DNA of 64,000 bases from Faecalibacterium sp. An122 (GCF_002160895.1 NZ_NFLL01000008.1:1-64000); one strand, 5' to 3'. Counted from the stretch's first letter, positions 34,737 to 45,748 are shown. Notes: generated by a model not told the origin, from the sequence alone. A program made the numbers and translations.

Positions 34737-35870
34737 TCAGACCCCCATCAGGGCCAGTAGCAGGCCGCCGGCGATGACGGAAGCGATCTGACCCGAGACG
34801 TTGACGCTGATGGAGTACATCAGCAGGAAGTTCTGGTTGTCCTCGGCCAGGCCCATCTGGTTGACCACACGGCCGCTCATGGGGAAAGCCGAAATGCCGG
34901 CTGCGCCGATCATGGGGTTGATCTTTTTGCCCTCGGGCAGGAAGATGTTCAGAACCTTGGCGAAGATGACGCCGCCGGCGGTGTCAAAGACAAAGGCGAA
35001 CAGGCCCAGAGCCAGGATCAGCAGGGTGTCGGGGCGGACGAACTTGTCGGCGGTCATCTGGCTGGCCACGGTCATGCCCAGCAGGATGGTGATGAGGTTG
35101 GCCAGGGCGTTCTGGGCGGTCTCGCTGAGGGAGTTCAGGACGCCGCACTCACGCAGCAGGTTGCCGAACATCAGGAAGCCCACCAGAGCCACGCTGGCGG
35201 GGGCCACCAGGCCGGCCAGGATGGTGACCACCACGGGGAACAGGATGCGGGTGGTGCGGCTGACGCTGCCCTTCTGGTAGGACATGCGGATGCAGCGCTC
35301 CTTCTTGGTGGTCAGGGCGCGGATGACAGGGGGCTGAACGATGGGCACCAGGGCCATGTAGCTGTAGGCGGCCACCATGATGGGTCCCAGATAGTCGGAC
35401 ATCAGGGTGTTGGCCACGAAGATGGCGGTGGGGCCATCGGCTGCGCCGATGATGGCGATGGAAGCGGCGTCCTTCAGGGGGAAGAACAGGCCCGCGATGC
35501 ACAGGGTGAAGAAGATGCCGAACTGGGCCGCAGCGCCGAACAGCATCAGCCAGGGTTTCTCCAGCAGGGGGCCGAAGTCGATCATGGCGCCGATGCCGAT
35601 GAACAGCAGCAGGGGGAACAGCTCGTTGGACATGCCTGCCTCAAACAGAACCGAGAGGGGGCCTTCGGTGTCGCCCTGGGTGATGGCGCCCGACAGGGGC
35701 AGGTTGACGAGAATGGTGCCGAAGCCCATGGGCAGCAGCAGGCTGGGCTCCATTTTTTTGGCAATGGCCAGATAGATCAGCAGACCGCCGACGACCCACA
35801 TCACCAGCATCTGCCAATTCAGGTTCCCGAAGTTCGAGAACAGCTCCAGGAATTGTTCGAGAAAATTCAT
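34737..35870 (-). CDS. oadB: Na+-translocating decarboxylase beta subunit
   Basis: A 377-residue membrane carboxyltransfer subunit with about nine helices. It couples decarboxylation of a carboxybiotin carrier to Na+ export. Characteristic stretches are LLFIGIGAMIDFGPLL, AIIGAADGPTAIFV (with the Asp implicated in Na+ passage) and AAGISAFPMSGRVVN. ATG 35870 follows AAGGAGGTATTTTGG; an upstream in-frame extension has no ribosome site. No alpha subunit or biotin protein is in the window, so the substrate (oxaloacetate, glutaconyl-CoA or methylmalonyl-CoA) is open. Confidence 0.92.
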   Translation of the reverse strand: MNFLEQFLELFSNFGNLNWQMLVMWVVGGLLIYLAIAKKMEPSLLLPMGFGTILVNLPLSGAITQGDTEGPLSVLFEAGMSNELFPLLLFIGIGAMIDFGPLLEKPWLMLFGAAAQFGIFFTLCIAGLFFPLKDAASIAIIGAADGPTAIFVANTLMSDYLGPIMVAAYSYMALVPIVQPPVIRALTTKKERCIRMSYQKGSVSRTTRILFPVVVTILAGLVAPASVALVGFLMFGNLLRECGVLNSLSETAQNALANLITILLGMTVASQMTADKFVRPDTLLILALGLFAFVFDTAGGVIFAKVLNIFLPEGKKINPMIGAAGISAFPMSGRVVNQMGLAEDNQNFLLMYSISVNVSGQIASVIAGGLLLALMGV

Positions 35871-36121
35871 TGTTTCCAAAATACCTCCTTCACGGTTTGA
35901 GCGGACCGCGGCGAAGGCTGGGAACGGACGGCTGTTTTTGCACAACAAAAAAAGACCCGTCAGCCGCTGCCGTCCAGGCAGATGCCCGCGGGGGGAGATA
36001 AACCCCCTCGTCCAACCTTGTCGCCGCTGACATTATTATAAAGTACAGCCTGAAAAAACACAAGAGAAAACAGGATTTTGTCGGCGGAAAGGGGCCTGGG
36101 CAAAAAACCGAAAAATACCCG

Positions 36122-36276
36122 TTGACAAAATCTGCCTTCGGTGATAAAATAAGCAAGCGGTCCGGAAAACCACGGCAGCGCAGGGGGAGAGTCAAATGTC
36201 TTCCCAAAGGGTTCCGACAGAAATCCAAAAGAAATCTGAAAAAACTCTTGACAAGGCGCCTCACCTGTGGTAAAAT
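36122..36276 (+). promoter_or_regulatory. tandem duplicated promoters of tRNA-Tyr
   Basis: Two complete promoters with the same spacing and -10: TTGACA 36122-36127/TAAAAT 36145-36150 and TTGACA 36248-36253/TAAAAT 36271-36276, both with 17-bp spacers. Each is followed by a similar segment containing GTCCGG-AAAC, so the unit looks duplicated with a 126-bp period. The rest of the 450-bp gap between oadB and the tRNA shows no gene. Confidence 0.8.
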
Positions 36277-36322
36277 AAACGAGTCGTCCGGCAAACGAAA
36301 CAGATACCGCAAAAATGAATAT

Positions 36323-36407
36323 GGGCGTGTTCCCGAGTGGCCAATGGGGACAGACTGTAAATCTGCTGCTTAATGCTTCGGTGGTTCGAATCCACCCGCG
36401 CCCACCA
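36323..36407 (+). tRNA. tRNA-Tyr (anticodon GTA), CCA encoded
   Basis: An 85-nt class II tRNA. The acceptor stem GGGCGTG (36323-36329) pairs with CGCGCCC (36397-36403) with one G-U pair, the anticodon loop is CTGTAAA with GTA, a long variable arm is present, and the T arm is GGTGG-TTCGAAT-CCACC. The discriminator A and CCA are encoded (36404-36407). A terminator follows immediately. Confidence 0.95.
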
Positions 36408-36439
36408 AATCCCGAGTACTTTGGTACTCGGGATTTTTT
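36408..36439 (+). terminator. terminator after tRNA-Tyr
   Basis: AATCCCGAGTAC pairs with GTACTCGGGATT around a TTTG loop, then a six-T run. Confidence 0.92.
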
Positions 36440-36475
36440 GTTGTCCCGGCCCGGGCGGGGAAGTTCCGCCCAAGC

Positions 36476-36503
36476 AAAAAGGGTGCGCCCCAAGGGCACA
36501 CCC
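36476..36503 (-). terminator. terminator of the S41 protease gene
   Basis: On the minus strand GGGTGTGCCC pairs with GGGCGCACCC (one mismatch), followed by five T (36476-36480 on +). Confidence 0.8.
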
Positions 36504-36513
36504 CCATCTCCAA

Positions 36514-37920
36514 TCATTCGCCGGCCCCGGAAAGCCGCTGGATCAGCTTGGCGGCCAGGGTTTCGGCCTCACCGGCGGGGACCCAGAGATCCGGCTCAAA
36601 GCCCCGGAGTTCCTCAAAGTAATCATAACCTTCCGGTGTCAGATAGAAGTTATACATACTCATTTGTACAGCGGTTTTGCTGTTGGGCAGCACTACATGG
36701 CCGCTGTTCCCCAGCATGGCACCATAGGTGTTCTCGCCGATAATCAGACTGTTTTCCAGGTTGCAGGCAGTATCCAGGATGATCTCTCCAGAGGACGCGG
36801 TGATTTTTCCGGTCAGCAGAATCAGCAGGTTGTCATGATCGATCCACCCGTCTTCCAGTGCATTTTCCGAGCTGCCGTCATAGCTGGAAAACCGAAGCCC
36901 ATTGCCGGGAACATTCTGACCATATGCGTAGCGGTTGATCCAGGAATGCAGAACGCTTTCGGCGCCGCCTGTGTTAGAACGCAGATCCAGCATGGAGACC
37001 GGCTTGGCTTTGAGTTCCTGGGCCCCGTTTATAGTGGCCCTTTGATAGTCTTTATCGAAATTGTTGAACTGGAACACCGGGATGCCGTCTGTCTCCCGCA
37101 AGTCTGTATTCTGGTCCTTCGGCAAATTCTCGTAATACAGTTTCCAGGGTTCAGCCGTCAGTGTCTCGGTGGTGCCGTCGGTATAATGAACGGTCAGCTT
37201 TTCGTCACAGATGTGATTTTCAAACTCCGACTGCCCGTCAAATACGGCTTCTTTCAGCAGCACCGGATAATAAACGATCTGCCCCTCCTTGGAAATGGAA
37301 CGCTTGAACAGCTCCTCCAGGTCTGTGTGATTTTCCACGGACTCCACCGTTTTGCCATTGACGGTCTGGTAGCCGTCCTCCGTTTTCAAAAAGGCAGTTT
37401 GACGGAAGAAAAAAGGAACCTGTGTGGGGGATGGGCTGGTTTCGTTGATCCGGAAATGCCCGTCTTTGATAAAGCCCAGCTGACTGACAATGATTTGTTC
37501 CAGCTCCTGACAGGTGAGGGTGTCTTTGGTTTCCAGAGCCTCCAGCATTTTCTCCTGGGCCGCATCAAAGGCCGCGTGTCCGCCGAAGTAGTCATAAAAA
37601 CCGTAGGCGTAATAAAAGGCATCGAACAGGTAGTTGATATCCTCCACGGCCTGGCTGTGGGTCAGTTCCAAATCGGGGTCATAGTCGCTGCGCGTGTTGG
37701 TGATGTAAGCAGAGATTTTCATCCAGCCTTCATCTGACAGGCTGGTGCGCAGATAGGGCGTAGGGTCCAGCTCCTCCCTCTGAATGCTCTGATGTTCGGC
37801 GTTTACCTGGTCCAGCAGCTCCTCCAGTGTGGGCTGGGGAATATCCGGCGCAGCGGCACAACCAGCCAGCGAAAGAAACAGGGCGGCGCTCAGCAGCGCC
37901 GCCAGAATACGGTGTTTCAA
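36514..37920 (-). CDS. S41-family peptidase, lipoprotein
   Basis: A 468-residue exported protein. The start is TTG 37920, 9 nt after AAAGGAGA; no ATG fits the frame. The signal peptide ends in the lipobox LAGC (Cys21). The C-terminal half is a tail-specific-protease domain: DLRSNTGG (about residue 306), then TGKITASSGEIIL with the candidate nucleophile Ser (about 370). No PDZ domain is obvious. The reading frame has lower GC and more varied codons than its neighbours, which may signal transfer. Substrate unknown. Confidence 0.85.
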   Translation of the reverse strand: MKHRILAALLSAALFLSLAGCAAAPDIPQPTLEELLDQVNAEHQSIQREELDPTPYLRTSLSDEGWMKISAYITNTRSDYDPDLELTHSQAVEDINYLFDAFYYAYGFYDYFGGHAAFDAAQEKMLEALETKDTLTCQELEQIIVSQLGFIKDGHFRINETSPSPTQVPFFFRQTAFLKTEDGYQTVNGKTVESVENHTDLEELFKRSISKEGQIVYYPVLLKEAVFDGQSEFENHICDEKLTVHYTDGTTETLTAEPWKLYYENLPKDQNTDLRETDGIPVFQFNNFDKDYQRATINGAQELKAKPVSMLDLRSNTGGAESVLHSWINRYAYGQNVPGNGLRFSSYDGSSENALEDGWIDHDNLLILLTGKITASSGEIILDTACNLENSLIIGENTYGAMLGNSGHVVLPNSKTAVQMSMYNFYLTPEGYDYFEELRGFEPDLWVPAGEAETLAAKLIQRLSGAGE

Positions 37921-38004
37921 AGCGAAAGTCTCCTTTCATGGGCGCTGTCTCAAAGGATGGTGCCCGATGATTCAGTGTGTTGAATCTTCCTTTTTATATA
38001 GCTA

Positions 38005-38033
38005 AATATAGCACCCTGGGATGACCCAGTCAA
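38005..38033 (-). promoter_or_regulatory. promoter of the S41 gene
   Basis: Minus strand TTGACT (38028-38033), 17 bp, TATATT (38005-38010). Confidence 0.75.
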
Positions 38034-38058
38034 GAAAGCCCCCGGCCTGTCCCAAACA

Positions 38059-38108
38059 AAAACACACCGGCAAAGCGGTCCCTGGGGGAGACTTTGCCGG
38101 TGTGTTTT
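38059..38108. terminator. bidirectional terminator with 17-bp stem
   Basis: AAAACACACCGGCAAAG (38059-38075) is perfectly complementary to 38092-38108. It ends the FMN-lipoprotein transcript on the minus strand. Confidence 0.9.
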
Positions 38109-38198
38109 ATGGTAAGCGTCTGGGATTGATGCGGCCCCAGACTACGGTTTATACCGATCTTCAGGATGGAATGCTATGGAATGTGACAGAAAAGTGGA

Positions 38199-38714
38199 TT
38201 AGGCCTCCGGCTCAGACACCACGATGGTCTGGTCGGGCTCGCCCTCAGCCTCGATGGCGGCCAGCATAGCCTTGGCGTTGTTGGTGGCCAGGGTAGCGCC
38301 GGTGATGCCGTCGATCTCAGAGGAGGTGCCGGCCTTCACGATGTTCTCGCTCAGCTCGGGCATCCAGTCAGCGGGCGAGGGGTCCATGGGGTAGGTCTCC
38401 GCGGTGGTCTCGCTCTTCTTGTTGCCGTCGGCGTCGTAGCTCTCGAAGGTAGCAGAAACGATCTTGCCGTCCTTGTACTCCACCACCAGCTCGTCGCGCC
38501 AGCCGTAGGCGGCCTCAGCCGAGGCATCGTCCATCTGGGCGGTGTAGACACCATCGGCCTTGCCGGTGGTCTCAGTGGTCTCCTCCGATGCAGCTGCGCT
38601 GCTGGCAGTGCTGCTGGCGGCGGTGCTGTCCGCAGTGCTGGAGGAACTGCTGCAGCCTGCCAGAACCACCAGTGCGGTTGCGGCTGCCATTGCCATCAAA
38701 ATCTTGTTCTTCAT
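38199..38714 (-). CDS. FMN-binding-domain lipoprotein
   Basis: A 171-residue surface lipoprotein: lipobox LAGC (Cys21), then a Ser/Thr/Ala-rich spacer (22-50) and a small domain. The sequence DGITGAT (135-141) fits the D-x-x-[ST]-G-A-T motif at which ApbE-type transferases attach FMN covalently, and GKIVSATFESYDADG resembles the FMN_bind strand. It is probably a flavinylated electron carrier on the outside of the membrane. It stands alone between terminators. ATG 38714 follows GGGAGGGTTTTTATATT. Confidence 0.8.
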   Translation of the reverse strand: MKNKILMAMAAATALVVLAGCSSSSSTADSTAASSTASSAAASEETTETTGKADGVYTAQMDDASAEAAYGWRDELVVEYKDGKIVSATFESYDADGNKKSETTAETYPMDPSPADWMPELSENIVKAGTSSEIDGITGATLATNNAKAMLAAIEAEGEPDQTIVVSEPEA

Positions 38715-38777
38715 AATATAAAAACCCTCCCGATTGTTTCCTGTTTCACAGTATAATCGCAAAATGCCGTAACACAT

Positions 38778-38806
38778 ATAGTAGCAATCTGCCGCAGGCT
38801 TGTCAA
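38778..38806 (-). promoter_or_regulatory. promoter of the FMN-binding lipoprotein
   Basis: Minus strand TTGACA (38801-38806), 17 bp, TACTAT (38778-38783). The rest of the 500-bp gap up to dctP contains a GC-rich hairpin near 38917-38956 and the palindrome listed next, but no gene. Confidence 0.75.
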
Positions 38807-39017
38807 GAATTTTATGCTGAAATATTTTGATTGAAAAGAAAAATTAAGAAACAGCCTTCTTCTGATGAGAAAAAGGCTGCCTTTGACGAATTTTGTAAAT
38901 CGAGAGGGAAGGGGAGCGGCCGGGCCCCGGCCCGCCGTTTTAAACCGGCCCGGGGGCTGATTTTTGCTGGCAAAACCGGGAGGAAAAGGAAGGCTTTTTG
39001 GCCCTGTCTCACTTATA

Positions 39018-39044
39018 TGCACAAATAAAACCCGTTTTTGTGCA
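39018..39044. promoter_or_regulatory. palindrome upstream of the TRAP operon
   Basis: TGCACAAA (39018-39025) and TTTGTGCA (39037-39044) are exact complements separated by 11 bp, about 180 bp ahead of dctP. A degenerate second site TTTGTGTACAAA lies near 39087-39098. It could be an operator; no regulator is adjacent. Confidence 0.4.
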
Positions 39045-39220
39045 AAATGTCTGCATTAACCGGGAAAGAATTTGCCATACATTGCATTTGTGTACAAAGA
39101 ATGGGGAGTAAATTGGTGAGGTATTCCATCTGGCTTTTGGAATGCAAGTAGGATATAGTAGAAATATGAAACAAAGTGCGGCTTTTTGCCGGGATAACTT
39201 TGGTTACCAAGGAGGAGAGA

Positions 39221-40249
39221 ATGCTTATGAAAAAAATTTCTCGCCGCTCGTTCCTGGCGGCGATGGCCGTTCTGGCTGCGAGCGGTTTGTCCGGCTGTGC
39301 CGGCTCTGCCGACAACGGCCTGCAAATCATCCGCATTGGACACAACCAGTCCACCAACCACCCCACCCACACCGGTCTGCTGGCCTTTGAGTCCTTTATC
39401 GAGGAAAAGCTGGGGGACAAGTACGACGTTCAGATCTTCCCCAGCGAGCTGCTGGGCTCCCAGAACGAGATGGTGCAGCTGACCCAGACCGGCGCCATCA
39501 CCTTCTGCGTGGCGTCCAACTCCCTGCTGGAGACCTTCTCCCAGAACTACACCCTGTTCAACCTGCCCTATCTGTTCTCCAGCGCCGAGGCCTACCATGC
39601 CGCCATGGATGACCCCGAGGTGGTGGGCCCCATCTTTGAGTCCACCAAGCAGGCAGGCTTTGAGGCGGTGACCTGGCTGGACGCCGGCACCCGCAACTTC
39701 TACACCATCAAGACCCCCATCAACACCCTCGCCGACCTGAAGGGCCTCAAGATCCGCGTGCAGCAGTCTCCCACCAACGTGCGGATGATGGACCTGCTGG
39801 GCGGCTCGGCCACCCCCATGGGCTTCGGCGACGTGTACACCGCCCTCCAGGCCCAGATGCTGGACGGCGCCGAGAACAACGAGCTGGCCCTGACCGACAA
39901 CGGCCACGGCGACGTCTGCAAGTACTATTCCTACACCATGCACCAGATGATCCCCGACATCCTCATCGGCAACCTGGGCTTCATGGAAGACCTGAGCGCC
40001 GAGGAGCGGGCCATCTTTGACGAGGGCTTCGAGATCGTCAACCAGACCCAGCGGGACGCCTGGGGCGACGCCGTAGAGGCCGCCAAGGACAAGGCCCAGA
40101 ACGAGCAGGGGGTCAACTTCATCTATCCCGACATCACTCCTTTCCAGGAGGCTGTGGCCCCCATGCACGAGGAGATGCTGGCCCAATACCCCGACCTGGC
40201 CCCCATTTATGAGCGGATCCAGGCCTACAACGCCGAGTACGAGGCCTGA
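39221..40249 (+). CDS. dctP: TRAP transporter substrate-binding protein
   Basis: A 342-residue DctP-family solute receptor. ATG 39221 is 5 nt after AAGGAGG; ATG 39227 is the alternative. The signal has a twin-arginine-like motif SRRSFLA followed by a lipobox LSGC (Cys26), so it appears to be an exported lipoprotein, possibly by the Tat route. Family marks include GHNQSTNHPTHTGLLAFE and LADLKGLKIRVQQSPTNV with the ligand-carboxylate arginine. DctP proteins bind C4-dicarboxylates, sialic acid or other organic acids. First of three genes. Confidence 0.93.
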   Translation: MLMKKISRRSFLAAMAVLAASGLSGCAGSADNGLQIIRIGHNQSTNHPTHTGLLAFESFIEEKLGDKYDVQIFPSELLGSQNEMVQLTQTGAITFCVASNSLLETFSQNYTLFNLPYLFSSAEAYHAAMDDPEVVGPIFESTKQAGFEAVTWLDAGTRNFYTIKTPINTLADLKGLKIRVQQSPTNVRMMDLLGGSATPMGFGDVYTALQAQMLDGAENNELALTDNGHGDVCKYYSYTMHQMIPDILIGNLGFMEDLSAEERAIFDEGFEIVNQTQRDAWGDAVEAAKDKAQNEQGVNFIYPDITPFQEAVAPMHEEMLAQYPDLAPIYERIQAYNAEYEA

Positions 40250-40275
40250 GCGCGAGAAAGGAAGTGTTCCACGTT

Positions 40276-40755
40276 ATGCAATCCATCCGTAAGGTGCTGA
40301 ATCTCATCATGAATGGTCTGGCGGGGGTTAGCCTCATCGCCATGACGGCCCTGACCGTCTGGCAGGTCTTTACCCGCTACGTCCTGAACAACCCCTCCAC
40401 CTGGTCCGAGGAGCTGGTGGGCTATCTGTTTGCCTGGGCCAGCCTGTTTGGCGCGTCCCTCATCACCGGTGAGCGGGGCCACATGAACATCCCCGTGGTG
40501 GTGGAAAAAATGCCCGCTGCCCTGCAGAAATTCTTCGCTGTCTTCGGTGAGCTGGTGGCCATGGCCTTCTCCGGCATCATCCTGGTGTACGGCGGCTACG
40601 CCATCACTCAGCTGGCCATGGGCCAGATGACCTCCTCGCTGGGGGTTGCGGTGGGCGTGTTCTATGTCACCATGCCCATCTGCGGCGTCATCAACATCCT
40701 CTACACCATCCTCAACATCTACGATATCTGCAAAGGCAAGAAGGAGGCAGCGTAA
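40276..40755 (+). CDS. dctQ: TRAP transporter small permease
   Basis: A 159-residue membrane protein with four helices, the DctQ subunit. The family stretch VFTRYVLNNPSTWSEELVGY is at about residues 30-49. ATG 40276 is preferred over GTG 40264, which sits on top of the ribosome site. It ends 3 bp before dctM. Confidence 0.93.
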   Translation: MQSIRKVLNLIMNGLAGVSLIAMTALTVWQVFTRYVLNNPSTWSEELVGYLFAWASLFGASLITGERGHMNIPVVVEKMPAALQKFFAVFGELVAMAFSGIILVYGGYAITQLAMGQMTSSLGVAVGVFYVTMPICGVINILYTILNIYDICKGKKEAA

Positions 40756-40758
40756 GTT

Positions 40759-42060
40759 ATGGCCATGCAATCTCTCGGGATGATTATTGTCATCCTCGCG
40801 GTTCTGCTGGTGGTGGGCGTGCCCATCTCCTACTCCATCGGCATCGCCTCCCTGTTCACCATCCTTCAGACCGTTCCCCTGGATATTTCGGTGGTCACCG
40901 GCGCCCAGCGCATCTTTGTGGGCATGAGTAAATTCAGCCTGACCGCCATTCCGTTCTTCATCCTGGCGGGCAACCTGATGAACCAGGGCGGCATCGCCAA
41001 GCGATTGGTCAACTTCGTTATGGCCATCCTGGGCAAGCTGCCCGGCGCCCTGCTGGTGACCAACGTGGGCGCCAACGCCCTGTTCGGCGCCATTTCCGGC
41101 TCGGCTTCGGCTGCGGCCGCCGCCGTCGGCTCCATGGTCCGTGAAGGCGAAGAGGAGCAGGGCTACGACGAGGCCCTGTGCGCTGCCACCAACGGCGCTT
41201 CGGCTCCCTCCGGCCTGCTGATTCCTCCCTCTAACGCGCTGATTACCTATTCTCTGGCCGCCGGCGGTACCTCGGTGGCAGCTCTGTTCATGGCCGGCTA
41301 TCTGCCGGGCCTGATCTGGGCGGTCTGCTGCATGGTGGTGGCCATCATCATCGCCAAGAAGAAGGGCTATAAGGGCACCCCCGGCAAGTTCAGCTGGTCC
41401 AACCTGGGCAAGGCCACCCTGCAGGCCATTCCCTCCCTGTCCCTGATTATCGTGGTCATCGGCGGCATCATCGCCGGTGTCTTCAGCGCCACCGAGGGCT
41501 CGGCCATCGCCGTGGTGTACGCCCTGATCCTGGGCATCTGCTACCGCAACATCACCCTCAAGAGCTTCTGGAAAATCGTGGTGGACAGCGCCAAGATGAG
41601 CGGCATGGTGGTCTTTCTGATCGGCGTGTCCAACATTCTGGGCTGGGTCATGGCCTTCCTGCAGATCCCCCAGGCGGTTTCCGCTGCCCTGCTGGGCATC
41701 ACCGACAACCCCATCATCATCCTGCTCATCATGAACGTGATCCTGCTGGTGGCAGGCACCTTCATGGACGTCACCCCCGCCATCCTGATCTTTACCCCGC
41801 TGTTCCTGCCCATCGTCAAGACCTTTGGAATGGACCCCATCCATTTCGGTCTGATCCTGGTGTATAACCTCTGCATCGGCAACATTACCCCGCCGGTGGG
41901 CAACACCCTCTTTGTGGCCATCAAGGTGGGCCGCACCAGCCTGTCCAAGACCATGCCCTATATGCTGTGCTACTATGTAGCCATCCTGCTGGGCCTGATG
42001 CTGGTGACCTATATTCCCGCCATCAGTATGGCGCTGCCTCAGCTGGCTGGTCTGGCCTAA
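40759..42060 (+). CDS. dctM: TRAP transporter large permease
   Basis: A 433-residue permease with about twelve helices that uses a Na+ gradient to import the DctP ligand. Typical segments are IPFFILAGNLMNQGGIAKRL, GSASAAAAAVGSMV, and PPVGNTLFVAIKVG near the end. No catabolic enzyme is in this operon to reveal the substrate. A strong terminator follows at 42087. Confidence 0.95.
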   Translation: MAMQSLGMIIVILAVLLVVGVPISYSIGIASLFTILQTVPLDISVVTGAQRIFVGMSKFSLTAIPFFILAGNLMNQGGIAKRLVNFVMAILGKLPGALLVTNVGANALFGAISGSASAAAAAVGSMVREGEEEQGYDEALCAATNGASAPSGLLIPPSNALITYSLAAGGTSVAALFMAGYLPGLIWAVCCMVVAIIIAKKKGYKGTPGKFSWSNLGKATLQAIPSLSLIIVVIGGIIAGVFSATEGSAIAVVYALILGICYRNITLKSFWKIVVDSAKMSGMVVFLIGVSNILGWVMAFLQIPQAVSAALLGITDNPIIILLIMNVILLVAGTFMDVTPAILIFTPLFLPIVKTFGMDPIHFGLILVYNLCIGNITPPVGNTLFVAIKVGRTSLSKTMPYMLCYYVAILLGLMLVTYIPAISMALPQLAGLA

Positions 42061-42086
42061 GGCGGCATCTCTATATCCCTGCGCTG

Positions 42087-42133
42087 AAAGCGGCGCTTTC
42101 CGGGCGGTTTCGCCTCTGGAAAGCGCCGCTTTT
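42087..42133 (+). terminator. terminator after dctM
   Basis: AAAGCGGCGCTTTCC (42087-42101) pairs with GGAAAGCGCCGCTTT (42118-42132), followed by TTCC. The 260 bp from here to the ptsG terminator are GC-rich with small hairpins and no credible gene. Confidence 0.88.
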
Positions 42134-42392
42134 CCTTTGTCAGACAGATACAGCCCCCGGCGGGTGAGCCGAGGGCTGTGGGGCTTTCTTGGGCCGGGCG
42201 GTAAGCTGGGGCGCGGAGAGAGCGCCAGAAGGGGCGGCCGGGGCTGTCCACCCAGACAAGGCCGGCCCTGGTGCAGCCTGCAAGCAGCTGGCAGCGGTTT
42301 ACAGCGGCTTTTGCCCGGACAAAGGGGAGAGGGCCGCTTGTCCTCTGTCCTGGCCGGGAGAGCCTCACCGCAGAGCGGGGAGCGCCGGGCAC

Positions 42393-42433
42393 AAAAAGGC
42401 GCCGCCCGCCTGCAAGGGAGTGCAGACGGGCGG
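42393..42433 (-). terminator. terminator of the PTS operon
   Basis: Minus strand CCGCCCGTCTGCA pairs with TGCAGGCGGGCGG, followed by GCGCC and five T. Confidence 0.85.
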
Positions 42434-42472
42434 CTGTATCTGGAACAATGAGGAGGAGAAACGCAAACGAAA

Positions 42473-44626
<2,154 letters not shown>

Positions 44627-44721
44627 TCATTTTTGGGTGGATATTCGGGCAAAAGGCGGTTCCTGCCGGGCAGGCAGGAGGCCGCGGGTTCTATGTGCAG
44701 CCTGCGCCGGGGGCGCAGACG

Positions 44722-45603
44722 TTACGGGGTAGGAGCGGTGCCGGTGTTCCGGAGCAGGCCGGCCGACACCCGCTTGAGGTGGATGGTCAGATAGACCAGC
44801 TCCTCCTGGGAGAGCTCTTTGTGCCAGGTGTTCCGCACATACTCGGCCACGCACTGGGCGCATTTGTAGTGCTGGGCACAGCTGCGGGCGATCATCTCCC
44901 GGAAGGCCACGTCGCCTTCGTCCGGGCTGTCGGGGATCATCTTGTCCTGAAACAGCCGCTGGGCAAAGTAGCGCAGGTGCACCACAAACCGGTTGAAGTC
45001 CAGGGATTCCCGGTCAAAGGCGCCCTGGTCCCGATAGAAGTATTCCACCACCTCCACCGCCCCGTCGATGAGGCGGGTGATGCCGTACATTTCGCTCATG
45101 TCGGTGTTCAGCTCGGCGTTGACGATGTGCAGGGCGATGAACGCCGCCTCGTCTGCGTTGAGCTGGACGCCGCACTGGGTGCGGATCATGTCCAGGCATT
45201 TCTGGCCCAGATGGTATTCGGTGGGGTAATAACAGAGGATGCTGCCGGCCAGCGGATTTTTGAACTCGATGCCCTGGGCTTTGCGCTGGATGGCAAAGCT
45301 GACATGGTCGGCCAGCGTAATGAGGAGAGACTCGTTGAGGGGCTGGTGGATCTCGGCGCGGATGACCTCGATCATCTGTTCGGTCAGCTGGAGGTGTTCC
45401 AGGGGAATCTGCTCCACCAGTTCCCGCAGCCGGCGCTGGCCGGTCTTGTCCTCCATCCGGTAGATTTTTTCCACCCCGGCGGGGTTCACGAATTCGCCCA
45501 CCTTCCGGCCAAAACCCAGCCCCCGGCCGGTGACGATGCTCTCGTGCCCCTTTTCATCAATGACGCACAGGATGTTGTTGTTGATGACTTTTTTAATGCG
45601 CAT
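44722..45603 (-). CDS. BglG/LicT-family transcription antiterminator
   Basis: A 293-residue RNA-binding regulator. Residues 1-56 are the CAT RNA-binding domain (KVINNNILCVIDEKGHE and GRGLGFGRKVGE). PRD1 contains IRAEIHQPLNESLLITLADH and PRD2 contains AFIALHIVNAEL and FVVHLRYFAQRL, giving the four regulatory histidines phosphorylated by PTS components. It should bind the RAT sequence in its own leader and let transcription continue into itself and ptsG. The likely role is that of GlcT. Confidence 0.93.
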   Translation of the reverse strand: MRIKKVINNNILCVIDEKGHESIVTGRGLGFGRKVGEFVNPAGVEKIYRMEDKTGQRRLRELVEQIPLEHLQLTEQMIEVIRAEIHQPLNESLLITLADHVSFAIQRKAQGIEFKNPLAGSILCYYPTEYHLGQKCLDMIRTQCGVQLNADEAAFIALHIVNAELNTDMSEMYGITRLIDGAVEVVEYFYRDQGAFDRESLDFNRFVVHLRYFAQRLFQDKMIPDSPDEGDVAFREMIARSCAQHYKCAQCVAEYVRNTWHKELSQEELVYLTIHLKRVSAGLLRNTGTAPTP

Positions 45604-45650
45604 CCTGCAGCCTCCTTGTCGCAGTATGCCAATTTAAACGGCAAAACGGG

Positions 45651-45741
45651 AAAAAGAAAAGACCAACCCCCTCAATGCCTCTTTCTCTACGACAAAAGAC
45701 ATCCTCGGAGTTGGTCTAGCCCGCATTACCGGTAACAATCC
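45651..45741 (-). promoter_or_regulatory. RAT antiterminator site overlapping a terminator
   Basis: On the minus strand GGATTGTTACCGGTAATG, followed by CGGGCTAGACC (45741-45713), closely matches the 29-nt ribonucleic antiterminator bound by LicT-type proteins. Its 3' end overlaps the 5' arm of a terminator: AGACCAACTCC pairs with GGGGGTTGGTCT (45671-45660), followed by a T-rich tail (45651-45660). Binding of the antiterminator would block the terminator and open the glcT-ptsG operon. This explains most of the 45604-45790 gap. Confidence 0.92.
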
Positions 45742-45748
45742 AACTGGA

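Noticed and set aside
42134-42392. Possible genes in the GC-rich gap between dctM and ptsG
   Set aside because: Frames on both strands have no ribosome site and nonsense composition; two terminators account for the ends of the gap.
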